Translations under genes and position numbers: made by a program
Assembly: GCF_005771525.1 (NCBI RefSeq)
Contig: NZ_VAVZ01000013.1
Span: 1-64,000, forward strand
DNA: 64,000 nucleotides
Direction of reading: 5' to 3'
DNA from: Nesterenkonia salmonea
GTDB taxonomy: Bacteria; Actinomycetota; Actinomycetes; Actinomycetales; Micrococcaceae
In this document: positions 1 to 8,777 of the stretch, in pieces
How the letters are laid out: every line of letters begins with the position of its first letter
How positions within the stretch are numbered: the first letter of the stretch is position 1
Notes under the pieces: model-generated
Database searches by the model: none
Seen by the model: only the letters and a program-made list of their open reading frames with translations
What the model was told of the DNA's origin: nothing

Positions 1-1
1 C

Positions 2-697
2 TACCCGGTCACCGGAACGCCGCTTCCAACTACGCAGACTATTGCTTCCAACTCCGGCTATCCGCCAATTGTGTTGGCGTTGATGTTCAATGAGCTGCGC
101 TCGAACACGTTTAAACGCATCGCCCAATCGATCAGCTATCTCCCGCATTTCATGTCGATTGTGATTGTGGCGGGCATGGTCATCCAGCTCACCAGTTTGA
201 ATGGGACCATCAACCAAGTCATCGGGGTCTTCGGTGGTGACGCGGTGCCGTTTATGCAGCTACCAGAATGGTTCCGCACCGTCTATGTCACCTCTGAGGT
301 CTGGCAGACCGTCGGATGGGGCACCATCCTCTACCTCGCGGCGTTGACCACGATCGATCCTCAGCTCTATGAAGCAGCCCGGATCGATGGCGCGAACCGG
401 TGGCAACAGATGTGGCATGTCACCATCCCAGGACTACTGCCCACCATGGTGGTGCTGCTGGTACTCAACGTCGGCACCTTCATGGCTGTCGGGTTTGAGA
501 AAGTACTGCTGCTCTATAGCCCGCTGACCTACGCCACAGCAGACATCATCGCGACCTATGTCTACCGGGTAGGGATCACCTCATCGAACTTCTCCTACGC
601 GACCGCGATCGGTCTCTTCGAAGCGATTATCGGTCTGATCCTGATCCTGTCCGCTAACTACGCAGCACGCAGAATGACGGGGACCTCACTATGGTGA
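2..697 (+). CDS. Sugar ABC transporter permease, LplB family (5' partial)
   Basis: Inner-membrane permease subunit of a binding-protein-dependent sugar ABC importer, of the type paired with LplC-like permeases. The reading frame is open to the window edge, so the N-terminus is missing. From about base 71 the protein aligns well with the family: 'FNELRS', 'ISYLPHFMS', 'VGWGTILYLAAL', then the EAA loop 'YEAARIDGANRWQQMWHVTIP' region that contacts the ATPase, and a final membrane helix. The first 23 codons before that do not resemble the expected membrane helix, and family-like fragments appear in the other two frames, so an indel near the edge is possible. The stop overlaps the next permease gene (ATGGTGA), which suggests translational coupling. 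The substrate is unknown. Confidence 0.85.
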   Translation, partial: YPVTGTPLPTTQTIASNSGYPPIVLALMFNELRSNTFKRIAQSISYLPHFMSIVIVAGMVIQLTSLNGTINQVIGVFGGDAVPFMQLPEWFRTVYVTSEVWQTVGWGTILYLAALTTIDPQLYEAARIDGANRWQQMWHVTIPGLLPTMVVLLVLNVGTFMAVGFEKVLLLYSPLTYATADIIATYVYRVGITSSNFSYATAIGLFEAIIGLILILSANYAARRMTGTSLW

Positions 698-1641
698 CCA
701 TCGCCGCTGAACCAGGGACGAAACCCTCGAAGAAAACAACCTTCGACGCCCGCCCCACGAAGACCACCGCGATCCAAGACTCAAAGTCTTATACCGCGTT
801 CCGGATCTTCAACGCCACCGCGATCATCCTGATCTGCGCAGTGACCCTCTACCCGTTTCTGAATATCGTCGCTCAGTCGTTTTCCTCGGAAGGGTTCATC
901 AACGCCGGGCAAGTCAACCTCATCCCGCGGGGATTCAACATCACCACCTTCGAAGTGGTCATGTCCGACCCCATGTTCTGGCGTAACTACGCCAACACCG
1001 TCATCTACACCGTGGTCGCGACCCTGATCGCGATGATCCTCACCACCACCCTGGCCTACGCACTCAGTAAGAAATACCTCAAAGGCCGGACCTTCTTCAT
1101 CGGTGTGGCAGTGTTCACCATGTTCTTCAACGGTGGACTGATCCCGAACTACGTGCTGATCAACACCCTCGGAATGACCAACACCATCTGGGCGATCGTG
1201 CTACCGAACGCGATCAGCATCTTCAACCTGCTAGTGATGAAAGCATTCTTCGAAAACTTCTCCACCGAATTAGAAGAAGCCGCCTCCATCGACGGACTCA
1301 CCACCTACGGCATCCTCTGGCGGGTAGTCATCCCACTATCAAAGGCCGTGATCGCGACCATGGTCCTGTTCTACGCCGTCCAATTCTGGAACGCATGGTT
1401 CCAAGCCTTCCTCTACCTCGACCGGCGAGAACTCTACCCCGTGACCGTCTACCTCAGAAACCTCCTCGCAGGAGCCACCGGCACCGAACAACTCGGCGGC
1501 GAATCAGCAGAATCCACCCAAATCGCCTCCAACGTCCGAGCCGTCACCATGCTCCTGACCACACTACCCATCATCTGCCTCTACCCCTTCCTCCAAAAAT
1601 ACTTCGTACGAGGCATCATGCTCGGATCCGTCAAACAGTAG
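691..1641 (+). CDS. Sugar ABC transporter permease, LplC family
   Basis: Second permease subunit (316 aa) of the same importer as the preceding gene. It has a cytoplasmic N-terminal tail of about 45 residues, then six predicted membrane helices. The MetI-type coupling loop 'EEAASIDGLTTYGILWRVV' lies around residue 193, and the C-terminal 'LQKYFVRGIMLGSVKQ' is typical of the LplC/YtcP group. The ATG lies inside the end of the upstream gene (7-nt overlap), so the two are translationally coupled. No ATPase gene follows; actinobacterial importers of this class often share one MsiK-like ATPase encoded elsewhere, but that is inference here. The solute-binding protein is presumably left of the window. 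Confidence 0.9.
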   Translation: MVTIAAEPGTKPSKKTTFDARPTKTTAIQDSKSYTAFRIFNATAIILICAVTLYPFLNIVAQSFSSEGFINAGQVNLIPRGFNITTFEVVMSDPMFWRNYANTVIYTVVATLIAMILTTTLAYALSKKYLKGRTFFIGVAVFTMFFNGGLIPNYVLINTLGMTNTIWAIVLPNAISIFNLLVMKAFFENFSTELEEAASIDGLTTYGILWRVVIPLSKAVIATMVLFYAVQFWNAWFQAFLYLDRRELYPVTVYLRNLLAGATGTEQLGGESAESTQIASNVRAVTMLLTTLPIICLYPFLQKYFVRGIMLGSVKQ

Positions 1642-1677
1642 GAGGGCAATCGGTCCTGCCGAATAAGGTTGGTCGAG

Positions 1678-2067
1678 TCAGTCTGACAACACTCCGATCT
1701 CGAATTCTGAAAGCTGCTCCTCAGGATTCTCTTGACCGCCGTGCTGGGCGTCGAACGCTTCAGAGGCATCCGTCCCGCAGAGTTGCTCGATGCGTGCTCC
1801 GCCGCCGGGATGCTCATCGATCCAGGCAGTGAGGTCATAGACAGCTCCGTCCATCACTGCCCAGCAAGAATCCGGCGCATCATTGTCTTCGACTTCAGCC
1901 ATGGTGAATGTGTCTGAGTCCGAGGTCTGCTGTGGCTCTTCTGCGACGCCCTCTTCGGGGGCCTGCTCCGGACTGCAGGCGATCAGTGAGAGACAAGCGA
2001 CCAGTGCGGAAAACGTCGCAGCTGTTCTGCGTGGGGCACTGCGACGGTGGGTGCTGGCTATCGACAA
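1678..2067 (-). CDS. Lipoprotein with cytochrome b5-like heme-binding domain
   Basis: 129-aa secreted lipoprotein. The start is a TTG preceded by a strong GAGGAGG ribosome binding site on the minus strand. It opens a signal peptide with basic 'HRRSAPRR', a hydrophobic stretch and the lipobox 'LIAC'. An acidic linker rich in E/D follows, then a compact cytochrome b5 fold. The hallmark 'HPGG' (first axial heme histidine) follows 'VYDLTAWIDE', and a second histidine in 'AFDAQHG' sits where the other axial ligand is expected. The product is likely a membrane-anchored extracytoplasmic one-electron carrier; its partner is unknown. It converges with the upstream ABC permease and is divergent from the arabinose operon. 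A longer frame reaches 2223 but lacks a comparable start signal. Confidence 0.8.
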   Translation of the reverse strand: MSIASTHRRSAPRRTAATFSALVACLSLIACSPEQAPEEGVAEEPQQTSDSDTFTMAEVEDNDAPDSCWAVMDGAVYDLTAWIDEHPGGGARIEQLCGTDASEAFDAQHGGQENPEEQLSEFEIGVLSD

Positions 2068-2179
2068 AGATCCTCCTCGATGGTGCGGAATCGATGCACC
2101 ACGATTCACGTGAATGCACGCCGCCAGTCTACGGAAGTGTCTCAGCAGGGAGGAGCTCGTGAGTCGAGCACCGGGACAA

Positions 2180-2210
2180 TTGACAAAACGTCCTATGTGA
2201 ACGTTAACAT
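2180..2210 (+). promoter_or_regulatory. Arabinose-operon promoter with overlapping LacI-type operator
   Basis: A perfect -35 box TTGACA (2180-2185) is followed by -10-like TAACAT (2205-2210; 19-bp spacer). Overlapping the -10 is the 16-bp near-palindrome ATGTGAACGTTAACAT (2195-2210; 7 of 8 symmetric pairs, central CG), the shape of a LacI/GalR-family operator. It lies about 120 bp before the GH43-araBDA operon and should act by blocking RNA polymerase. The regulator is not certain: the LacI-type gene at 15392 sits next to a different palindrome. Confidence 0.6.
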
Positions 2211-2331
2211 TACAGTGGTGCACATCACGTATATGGTGTCGTTCGCGGGGAGAGGGACCGAATTATGAACGGTATGGCCTTCGACCCAGGCGTCCAGCAC
2301 CAGCCTTGACCACCTGATGAGAGACGAGTGC

Positions 2332-3861
2332 ATGGCTTACGCAGAGAACCCCATCCTGCCCGGGTGCTATCCCGATCCGAGCATCTGCCGGGACGGGGAG
2401 TACTACTACCTGGCTACCTCAACATTCGAGGTGTTTCCCGCTCTGCCGCTTTTCCGCAGCAGCGACCTGGTGAACTGGGAGCAGATCGGGCACGCCATCG
2501 ATCGTCCCGACCAGATGAGTTTTGAGGGAATCAAGAGCTCCCAGGGAATATTCGCACCCACCATCCGCCACCACGAAGGTGTTTTCTACCTCGTGTGCAC
2601 TCATGTCGGAACGCCCGAGGGAACACCGGGTGGTAATTTCCTCATCACCGCGACCGACCCGGCAGGGCCATGGTCCGATCCGATCTGGTTGGATGCCGAC
2701 GGAATCGATCCTTCCATCTTCTTCGACACTGACGGCAAAGTGTGGCTACACGGGACCCGTTTGGCCGAAGCCCCAGAATGGCGCCAGCAGACCGAGGTGT
2801 GGCTGCGAGAGTACGATCGCGTTCACAAAGTCCTCCGAGGCCCAGAAACCGTTATCTGGACTGGCGCGCTCAAAGGAGGCATCTGGGCGGAGGCACCGCA
2901 CATCTTCCGCAAAGACGGAGAGTACTTCCTCCTCGCAGCAGAGGGTGGCACGGCGCACCACCACTCCGTCATGATCGCTAAGTCTGACACCATCACCGGT
3001 CCCTACAGAGGCAATCCCGGCAACCCCATCCTCACGCACCGGCATCTGGGCCGTCAGAGCGACGTCGTAGGCGCCGGGCACGCAGATCTGGTCGAAGCCC
3101 CCGACGGCACATGGTGGGCAGTCCTACTCGCTATGCGCACCTACGGGGGCTACCACTACAACCTCGGAAGGGAGACCTTTCTGGTGCCCGTGGTCTGGGA
3201 GGACGGCTGGCCGGTCTTTGCTCCCGGCGAAGGCCGAGTGCCTCAGCGGGTTCACGTGCCTGACGCAGAAGTACAGGACTCTTCGCACCCATCGCCTGGC
3301 GTGATCCCGCCCAATGACCAGCGCTGGACAGCGCTGCGTGGACCCATTGAGTCCTTTGCTGAGCCCTCAGGTCAAGGGTGGAATCTGGCCGTGAGTGCCA
3401 CCACCATTACCGAACCCTCCACTCCATCGTTCCTGGGGGTCCGTCAGCAGCATATGGACGTGGATGTCACTGCAGAGCTTTCGCTGGAGGGGCTCGCGGT
3501 GGGGGAGAGGGTCGGCCTCCTGATCCGCCAGTCAGAGGACGATCACGCCACACTCGACATCCGTCGCGAACACCATGGCGATACCGCGCGCCTGACACAC
3601 CGTCGGGCCGGTCACGACACCATCCTGCGCGAAGAGCCAGTCGACGCCTCGCCCGAGGTGACGCTGAGACTGACGGCACGCGGTCAGGACTACCGGCTGG
3701 TGGTCAACGGCACATCGATCGGAAGTATCGACGGCCGCTCCTTGGACACTGTCTCGACAGGCGGGTTCCTCGGTCTCTGGATAGGCGTCTTCGCCACAAG
3801 TGACGGAGCAGCGACAGAGTCGACGGTGACGCTGAACACCTTCGACTACACACCACGATGA
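2332..3861 (+). CDS. GH43 beta-xylosidase / alpha-L-arabinofuranosidase
   Basis: Glycoside hydrolase family 43 enzyme (509 aa), expected to release arabinose and/or xylose from short arabino-oligosaccharides. No signal peptide is visible, so it is probably cytoplasmic and acts after uptake. The five-bladed propeller catalytic residues are recognisable: general base Asp15 in 'YPDPS', the pKa-modulating Asp126 in 'GIDPS', and general acid Glu187 in 'WAEAPH'. A C-terminal beta-sandwich from about residue 330 to the end is usual for the GH43 xylosidase branch. I prefer the ATG at 2332, preceded by AGAGACGAG, over an upstream in-frame ATG at 2317 with no ribosome binding site. It is first gene of the araB-araD-araA operon, 33 nt before araB. 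Xylosidase and arabinofuranosidase activities cannot be separated by motif. Confidence 0.88.
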   Translation: MAYAENPILPGCYPDPSICRDGEYYYLATSTFEVFPALPLFRSSDLVNWEQIGHAIDRPDQMSFEGIKSSQGIFAPTIRHHEGVFYLVCTHVGTPEGTPGGNFLITATDPAGPWSDPIWLDADGIDPSIFFDTDGKVWLHGTRLAEAPEWRQQTEVWLREYDRVHKVLRGPETVIWTGALKGGIWAEAPHIFRKDGEYFLLAAEGGTAHHHSVMIAKSDTITGPYRGNPGNPILTHRHLGRQSDVVGAGHADLVEAPDGTWWAVLLAMRTYGGYHYNLGRETFLVPVVWEDGWPVFAPGEGRVPQRVHVPDAEVQDSSHPSPGVIPPNDQRWTALRGPIESFAEPSGQGWNLAVSATTITEPSTPSFLGVRQQHMDVDVTAELSLEGLAVGERVGLLIRQSEDDHATLDIRREHHGDTARLTHRRAGHDTILREEPVDASPEVTLRLTARGQDYRLVVNGTSIGSIDGRSLDTVSTGGFLGLWIGVFATSDGAATESTVTLNTFDYTPR

Positions 3862-3894
3862 CATCCCGGAGAGAAAGCGAACTAGAGGTAAAAG

Positions 3895-5574
3895 ATGGCT
3901 GACGACGCCGTGACAATCGGAGTGGACTACGGAACACTCTCCGGCCGCGCCCTCGTGGTGCGGGTACGGGACGGGGCAGAGCTGGGAACGGCAGTGCACC
4001 CCTATGAGCATGCGGTGATGGACACTGTTCTCTCTGCCCATCGGGATGAACAGCTTCCGCCTGACTGGGCCCTTCAAGTTCCGCAGGACTACATCAACGT
4101 CCTCAAACATGCTGTACCCGCCGCGTTGGCAGAGGCAGGTGTGTCACCACACCAGGTGGTGGGAATCGGCACCGACTTCACTGCGTGCACCATGATTCCA
4201 GTGCTCAAAGACGGCACGCCTTTGAATGAGCTCCCTCATTTCGCTGATCGCCCCCACGCCTACGTCAAGCTCTGGAAGCATCACGCCGCCCAGGGCCAGG
4301 CCGACCGCCTCAACGAGCTTGCTCATCAGCGTGGAGAAGGGTGGATCCGACGCTACGGCGGTTTCATCTCCTCTGAGTGGGAGTTCGCCAAGGGCCTTCA
4401 ACTACTTGAAGAGGATCCAGAGATTTATGCAGTGATGGACCACTGGGTTGAGGCGGCAGACTGGATCGTCTGGCAGCTGACCGGGCGGTACACCAAAAAC
4501 GCCTGCACTGCTGGTTACAAGGCCATTTACCAGGATGGCGCCTATCCCTCGCCAGAATTCCTCGCAGAACTGAATCCCGAGTTCGCAGAGTTCGTCCAGG
4601 ACAAAGTGGATCACCCGATTGCACCCCTCGGAGGACATGCCGGGTCGTTGACCACCGAGGCCGCCCAGTGGACAGGGCTGCCGGAGGGCATTGCAGTAGC
4701 GGTGGGCAACGTGGACGCACACGTCACCGCTCCGGCTGCCAACGCGGTCGAACCGGGTCAGATGGTAGCGATTATGGGAACCTCGACGTGTCATGTCATG
4801 AACGGCGAAAGGCTCAGCGAAGTCCCCGGAATGTGCGGGGCCGTTGATGGGGGCATCACCGAAGGGCTGTGGGGATACGAAGCAGGGCAGTCCGGAGTCG
4901 GTGACATCTTCGCCTGGTACGTCAAGAACCAAGTCCCCCACGATTACGCCCAGGAAGCCCAGAATGCGGAGCTCAGCCTGCATGAGCTGTTGACCCTCAA
5001 GTCCCAAGACCAGCCGGTCGGGGGTCATGGGCTCATTGCCTTGGACTGGCACTCGGGGAACCGCTCGGTCCTAGTTGACCATGAACTCTCAGGTCTGGTG
5101 GTAGGGCAAACGCTGGCCACCGCACCCGAAGACATCTACCGGGCACTTCTCGAGGCCACCGCGTTCGGGACCCGAACCATCATTGAAGCGTTCAACGACT
5201 CAGGGGTGCCCGTCCGTGAACTTGTCGTTGCGGGAGGCCTGCTGAAGAACACCTTCCTGATGCAGACCTACGCCGACGTCACCAACCTGCCCATCTCCAC
5301 CATCACCTCCGACCAAGGCCCCGCCCTCGGCTCGGCCATTCACGCCGCGGTGGCCGCCGGTGTCTACGAAGATGTCCGAGCAGCAGGACGCGTCATGGGA
5401 GGACGCACCTCTGACGCGTACACCCCAGACCCCGAGCGAGTTGAGCAGTACAACGCGCTCTATGCCGAGTACAAGCGGCTGCACGACTACTTCGGCCGCG
5501 GAGACAACGACATCATGCGCCGCCTGAAGGCAATTCGCCGCCAGGCCTACGCTCAGGAGGCACACACATCATGA
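3895..5574 (+). CDS. araB: L-ribulokinase
   Basis: Phosphorylates L-ribulose to L-ribulose 5-phosphate with ATP, the second step of bacterial L-arabinose catabolism. At 559 aa it has the usual AraB length. It is a FGGY-family kinase: N-terminal phosphate-binding 'GVDYGTLSGRALVV' (residues 8-21), a middle sugar-binding part with 'GTDFTACT', and a C-terminal FGGY-type segment 'VVAGGLLKNTFLMQTYADV' ending in 'GPALGSAIHAAVAAG' around residues 440-485. An AGAGG ribosome binding site precedes the ATG. The stop overlaps the araD start (ATGA), indicating coupled translation with the epimerase. Confidence 0.96.
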   Translation: MADDAVTIGVDYGTLSGRALVVRVRDGAELGTAVHPYEHAVMDTVLSAHRDEQLPPDWALQVPQDYINVLKHAVPAALAEAGVSPHQVVGIGTDFTACTMIPVLKDGTPLNELPHFADRPHAYVKLWKHHAAQGQADRLNELAHQRGEGWIRRYGGFISSEWEFAKGLQLLEEDPEIYAVMDHWVEAADWIVWQLTGRYTKNACTAGYKAIYQDGAYPSPEFLAELNPEFAEFVQDKVDHPIAPLGGHAGSLTTEAAQWTGLPEGIAVAVGNVDAHVTAPAANAVEPGQMVAIMGTSTCHVMNGERLSEVPGMCGAVDGGITEGLWGYEAGQSGVGDIFAWYVKNQVPHDYAQEAQNAELSLHELLTLKSQDQPVGGHGLIALDWHSGNRSVLVDHELSGLVVGQTLATAPEDIYRALLEATAFGTRTIIEAFNDSGVPVRELVVAGGLLKNTFLMQTYADVTNLPISTITSDQGPALGSAIHAAVAAGVYEDVRAAGRVMGGRTSDAYTPDPERVEQYNALYAEYKRLHDYFGRGDNDIMRRLKAIRRQAYAQEAHTS

Positions 5575-6299
5575 CCATCAGACTTGCCGGTCTTCCGGAA
5601 GCGGATCAAGACCGCATTGGCCGAACGCGAGCCAGCGTGGCGGCCCTCCATGCTGAGCTGCCCCGCAACGAGCTGGTGGTCTGGACTGCAGGAAATGTGT
5701 CGGAAAAGGTCCCGGAACTCACGTCGGGTCACCAACTGTTCGTTATTAAACCGTCAGGGGTCTCCTATGACGAATTGAGTGCGGAGAACATGGTGGTCTG
5801 TACTCTCGACGGGCAGAAGATCGACGACGGCACAGCGGACTCGCTCACCCCCTCGTCAGACACTGCGGCTCATGCCTACGTTTATCGGCATATGGATCAT
5901 GTGGGGGGAGTGGTCCACACCCACTCCACCTTCGCGACCGCGTGGGCAGCTCGTGCTGAACCGATTCCCTGTGTTCTGACCATGATGGCTGACGAATTCG
6001 GCGGTGACGTCCCGGTCGGGCCCTTCGCGCTAATCGGCGATGACTCGATAGGTCAGGGCATCGTCGAAACGCTCCGTGAATCCCGATCCAAAGCCGTACT
6101 GATGGAACGCCACGGCCCCTTCACTATCGGGGCAGATGCCAAGGCTGCGGTCAAGGCGGCCGTGATGTGCGAAGAAGTAGCACGCACCGTCCACTACGCG
6201 CGGGCCTACGGTGACCCCGTGCGCATCGACCAGGCGCAGATCGATTCACTCTACGCCCGCTACCAGAATGTCTACGGCCAGAAAGGCAACACAGCGTGA
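5571..6299 (+). CDS. araD: L-ribulose-5-phosphate 4-epimerase
   Basis: Converts L-ribulose 5-phosphate to D-xylulose 5-phosphate, feeding the pentose phosphate pathway. It belongs to the class II aldolase/epimerase family (242 aa; the E. coli enzyme has 231). Visible features are 'TAGNVSE' and 'KPSGVSYD' near the N-terminus (phosphate-binding loops), '[12 protein letters not shown]' with the catalytic Asp/His region, zinc ligands in '[11 protein letters not shown]', and 'ERHGPFTIG' with the third zinc histidine. The start overlaps the araB stop by 4 nt, and its own stop overlaps the araA GTG start by 4 nt, so the three genes form a tightly coupled unit. Confidence 0.96.
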   Translation: MTIRLAGLPEADQDRIGRTRASVAALHAELPRNELVVWTAGNVSEKVPELTSGHQLFVIKPSGVSYDELSAENMVVCTLDGQKIDDGTADSLTPSSDTAAHAYVYRHMDHVGGVVHTHSTFATAWAARAEPIPCVLTMMADEFGGDVPVGPFALIGDDSIGQGIVETLRESRSKAVLMERHGPFTIGADAKAAVKAAVMCEEVARTVHYARAYGDPVRIDQAQIDSLYARYQNVYGQKGNTA

Positions 6300-7813
6300 G
6301 CGCACTTCAGTCACCATTCGAGGGCAAGAGCATCTGGTTCCTCACCGGGTCGCAAGACCTCTACGGCGATGAAACCCTTCAACAGGTGGCTGAGCAGTCT
6401 GCGTCCGTCGCTGGCATGCTCGACCAGTCGGGGGATATTGCCGCTGACATCGTGTGGAAGCCGGTGCTCAAAGAGCGTGACTCGATCCACCGTGCGGCGT
6501 TGGACGCGAACTCCGACCCAGACTGCCTAGGCGTCATCGTATGGATGCACACCTTTTCTCCCGCCAAGATGTGGATCAACGGTCTGGCAGCTCTCACCAA
6601 GCCGATGCTCCATTTCCACACGCAGGCTGAGGCCGCGCTGCCGTGGGACGAGATCGACATGGACTTCATGAACCTCAATCAGGCCGCTCACGGTGACAGG
6701 GAGTTCGCCTACATGGCCACGCGTATGGCCACCGCACGCACTACGGTCGTCGGACACGCCAGCGACCCGCGGGTACAGCATAAGATCAGCACCTGGGTTC
6801 GCGCCGCCGCAGGGTGGCAGGCTCTGCGAAGCATGAGGCTGTGCCGGTTCGGTGACAATATGCGCAATGTGGCCGCCACCGAGGGGGACAAGACGGAGGC
6901 GGAAATTCGTCTTGGCGCCTCGGTGAACACGTGGGCTGTGAATGACCTAGTTGAGCGCGTCGAGTCGATTGACGATGCGGACGTGCAGCAGCTCCTCACA
7001 GAGTATGACACCACCTACGACGTGGCCGAAGAATTGAGACCCGGTGGCGAGCGGCGTGACTCGTTGGTCTATGCGGCACGCCAGGAGCTGGGGATGCGCT
7101 CATTCCTCACCGAAGGCGGGTTCACGGCTTTCACCACAAACTTCGAAGACCTCGGAGGGCTGCGACAGCTGCCCGGTTTGGCCGTGCAACGGCTTATGGC
7201 CGACGGCTACGGTTTCGGCGCTGAGGGAGATTGGAAGACCGCGCTCCTGGTTCGTGCGGCCAAGGTCATGGGTCATGGTTTGCCAGGCGGCGCCTCCCTG
7301 ATGGAGGACTACACCTATGAGATGACCCCGGGCAAGGAGAAGATCCTAGGCGCACACATGCTGGAAATATGTCCCAGTCTCACCACCGAGGTCCCACGGA
7401 TCGAAGTTCACCCGCTGGGGATCGGCGACCGAGAAGACCCAGTCCGCATGGTCTTTGACACAGACACTGGCAGTGGCGTCGTCGTTGCCATGTCTGATAT
7501 GCGGGAGCGGTTCCGGTTCACGGCCAACGTCGTCGACATCGTTCCCCCCGATGCTCCCCTTCCGCGGTTGCCGGTCGCACGCGCCGTATGGGAACCACGG
7601 CCGGATTTTGCCACCAGTGCAGAATGTTGGCTCACTGCTGGGGCCGCACACCACACAGTCCTCACCACAGCACTCGGCCTGGAGGCATTCGAGAGTCTTG
7701 CCGAGATCGCAGGCGTCGAACTGGCCACAATCGACGCCGGGACCACCACGCGCGGATTCGCCCGCGAACTGCGATGGAACGCCGCCTACTACCGCTTGGC
7801 GCAAGGGCTCTAA
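6296..7813 (+). CDS. araA: L-arabinose isomerase
   Basis: First enzyme of the pathway: isomerises L-arabinose to L-ribulose with a divalent metal, usually Mn2+. Length 505 aa (family about 500). Family signatures are seen along the whole protein: N-terminal '[14 protein letters not shown]', '[12 protein letters not shown]', '[17 protein letters not shown]', and the metal/active-site region '[14 protein letters not shown]' with Glu, '[13 protein letters not shown]' with the second Glu, and 'MEDYTYEM'. The GTG start overlaps the araD stop. It is the last gene of the arabinose operon; a 130-nt gap separates it from the galactose operon. Confidence 0.96.
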   Translation: MSALQSPFEGKSIWFLTGSQDLYGDETLQQVAEQSASVAGMLDQSGDIAADIVWKPVLKERDSIHRAALDANSDPDCLGVIVWMHTFSPAKMWINGLAALTKPMLHFHTQAEAALPWDEIDMDFMNLNQAAHGDREFAYMATRMATARTTVVGHASDPRVQHKISTWVRAAAGWQALRSMRLCRFGDNMRNVAATEGDKTEAEIRLGASVNTWAVNDLVERVESIDDADVQQLLTEYDTTYDVAEELRPGGERRDSLVYAARQELGMRSFLTEGGFTAFTTNFEDLGGLRQLPGLAVQRLMADGYGFGAEGDWKTALLVRAAKVMGHGLPGGASLMEDYTYEMTPGKEKILGAHMLEICPSLTTEVPRIEVHPLGIGDREDPVRMVFDTDTGSGVVVAMSDMRERFRFTANVVDIVPPDAPLPRLPVARAVWEPRPDFATSAECWLTAGAAHHTVLTTALGLEAFESLAEIAGVELATIDAGTTTRGFARELRWNAAYYRLAQGL

Positions 7814-7887
7814 CTCGTCAACGCTAGCGACTCCCCGGAGATCGGGAACTTTGCAAACCAGGTCTGGGATTACGGCGGGCCGAAGTG

Positions 7888-7927
7888 TTGATTCATGGTG
7901 ATGATTGATGGAAATTGTTGAAATTGT
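7888..7927 (+). promoter_or_regulatory. Direct repeats upstream of DeoR-type regulator
   Basis: The 130-nt gap after araA contains an AT-richer patch. In it GAAATTGT occurs twice in the same orientation (7911-7918 and 7920-7927), and TTGAT/TTGAA motifs recur at 7888, 7905 and 7918. DeoR-family repressors often bind direct repeats in their own promoter, so this is a plausible autoregulatory site for the gal operon. No clear -10/-35 pair stands out. The rest of the gap holds only the short palindrome CGCTAGCG near 7824. Confidence 0.35.
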
Positions 7928-7943
7928 GTGATGTGATGAGGCA

Positions 7944-8777
7944 GTGATCACTTCAGACCGCATGCTGGCCGCAGAGCGCCAATCTCACATCATGGATATG
8001 TTGCGCACCCAGGGTGCAGTGCGGGTAGCCGACCTCGTGGACTCCATGGGCGTTTCAGACATGACCATTCGTCGCGACCTTGACTCGCTCGCCGCCGAAG
8101 GGGCTCTCACCAAGGTTCACGGTGGGGCGGTGTCTCGTGTCACGAGGAGCACTGCGGAGCCGGGCTTCCAGGCCAAATCGGATCAGATGGAACTGGAGAA
8201 GATGGCCATAGCTGAGTCCGCAGCGCGCCGAATCGAAGCGGGTATGTCCGTGGTTCTTTCCGCAGGCACCACGACGTGGCATCTGGCGCAACAGCTCAGA
8301 GACATCGCCGACCTTACGATCATCACCAACTCGCCGCCGATATCGGACATCTTCCACGCCCAGCCTCGGCTCGACCGCACGGTCATCCTCACCGGTGGAA
8401 TCAGGACGCCGTCGGACGCGCTGGTCGGACCCACGGCCACCGCAGCGCTCCAGACGATGCACGCAGATGTGGCGTTCCTCGGGGCGCACGGGATGAGTTC
8501 CCAGGCGGGATTCACCACACCGAACTACTGGGAGGCTGAGACGAACCGGGCGCTCATGGCAGCTGCGCAGCAGCGCATCATTGTGACTGACCACTCCAAA
8601 TGGGGTGTTGTCGGCGTCATGACCTTCGCGCACCTGCAGGGTGTGGAAACGGTCATCTGCGATCACCGGCTCTCAGATGAGGCGCAGCAACACCTGCAGG
8701 ACACTGTCCCGGAACTTCACCTAGCGCGGCCGGACGCACAGCACTCATCAGACCAGACTCACCGAGAGACCTCATGA
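7944..8777 (+). CDS. DeoR-family transcriptional regulator
   Basis: Probable repressor of the following galT-galK operon (277 aa). The N-terminal winged helix-turn-helix is clear: 'AAERQSHIMDMLRTQGAV', 'VADLVDSMGVSDMTIRRD' (recognition helix) and 'LTKVHGGAV'. It is followed by the DeoR sugar-phosphate sensor domain of the ribose-5-phosphate isomerase-like fold: 'LSAGTTTWHLAQQL', 'TNSPPISDIF', 'LTGGIRTPSDALVGPTA' and 'DHSKWGVVG'. The likely ligand is a phosphorylated sugar, which cannot be named from sequence. GTG at 7944 has GAGG close upstream; an ATG 18 nt further in (7962) is the alternative start. The stop overlaps the galT ATG (ATGA). Confidence 0.9.
   Translation: MITSDRMLAAERQSHIMDMLRTQGAVRVADLVDSMGVSDMTIRRDLDSLAAEGALTKVHGGAVSRVTRSTAEPGFQAKSDQMELEKMAIAESAARRIEAGMSVVLSAGTTTWHLAQQLRDIADLTIITNSPPISDIFHAQPRLDRTVILTGGIRTPSDALVGPTATAALQTMHADVAFLGAHGMSSQAGFTTPNYWEAETNRALMAAAQQRIIVTDHSKWGVVGVMTFAHLQGVETVICDHRLSDEAQQHLQDTVPELHLARPDAQHSSDQTHRETS

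Noticed and set aside
1395-1832. 145-codon plus-strand frame rich in Arg/His/Pro
   Set aside because: Overlaps the LplC-type permease in another frame and its composition is typical of a shifted high-GC frame.
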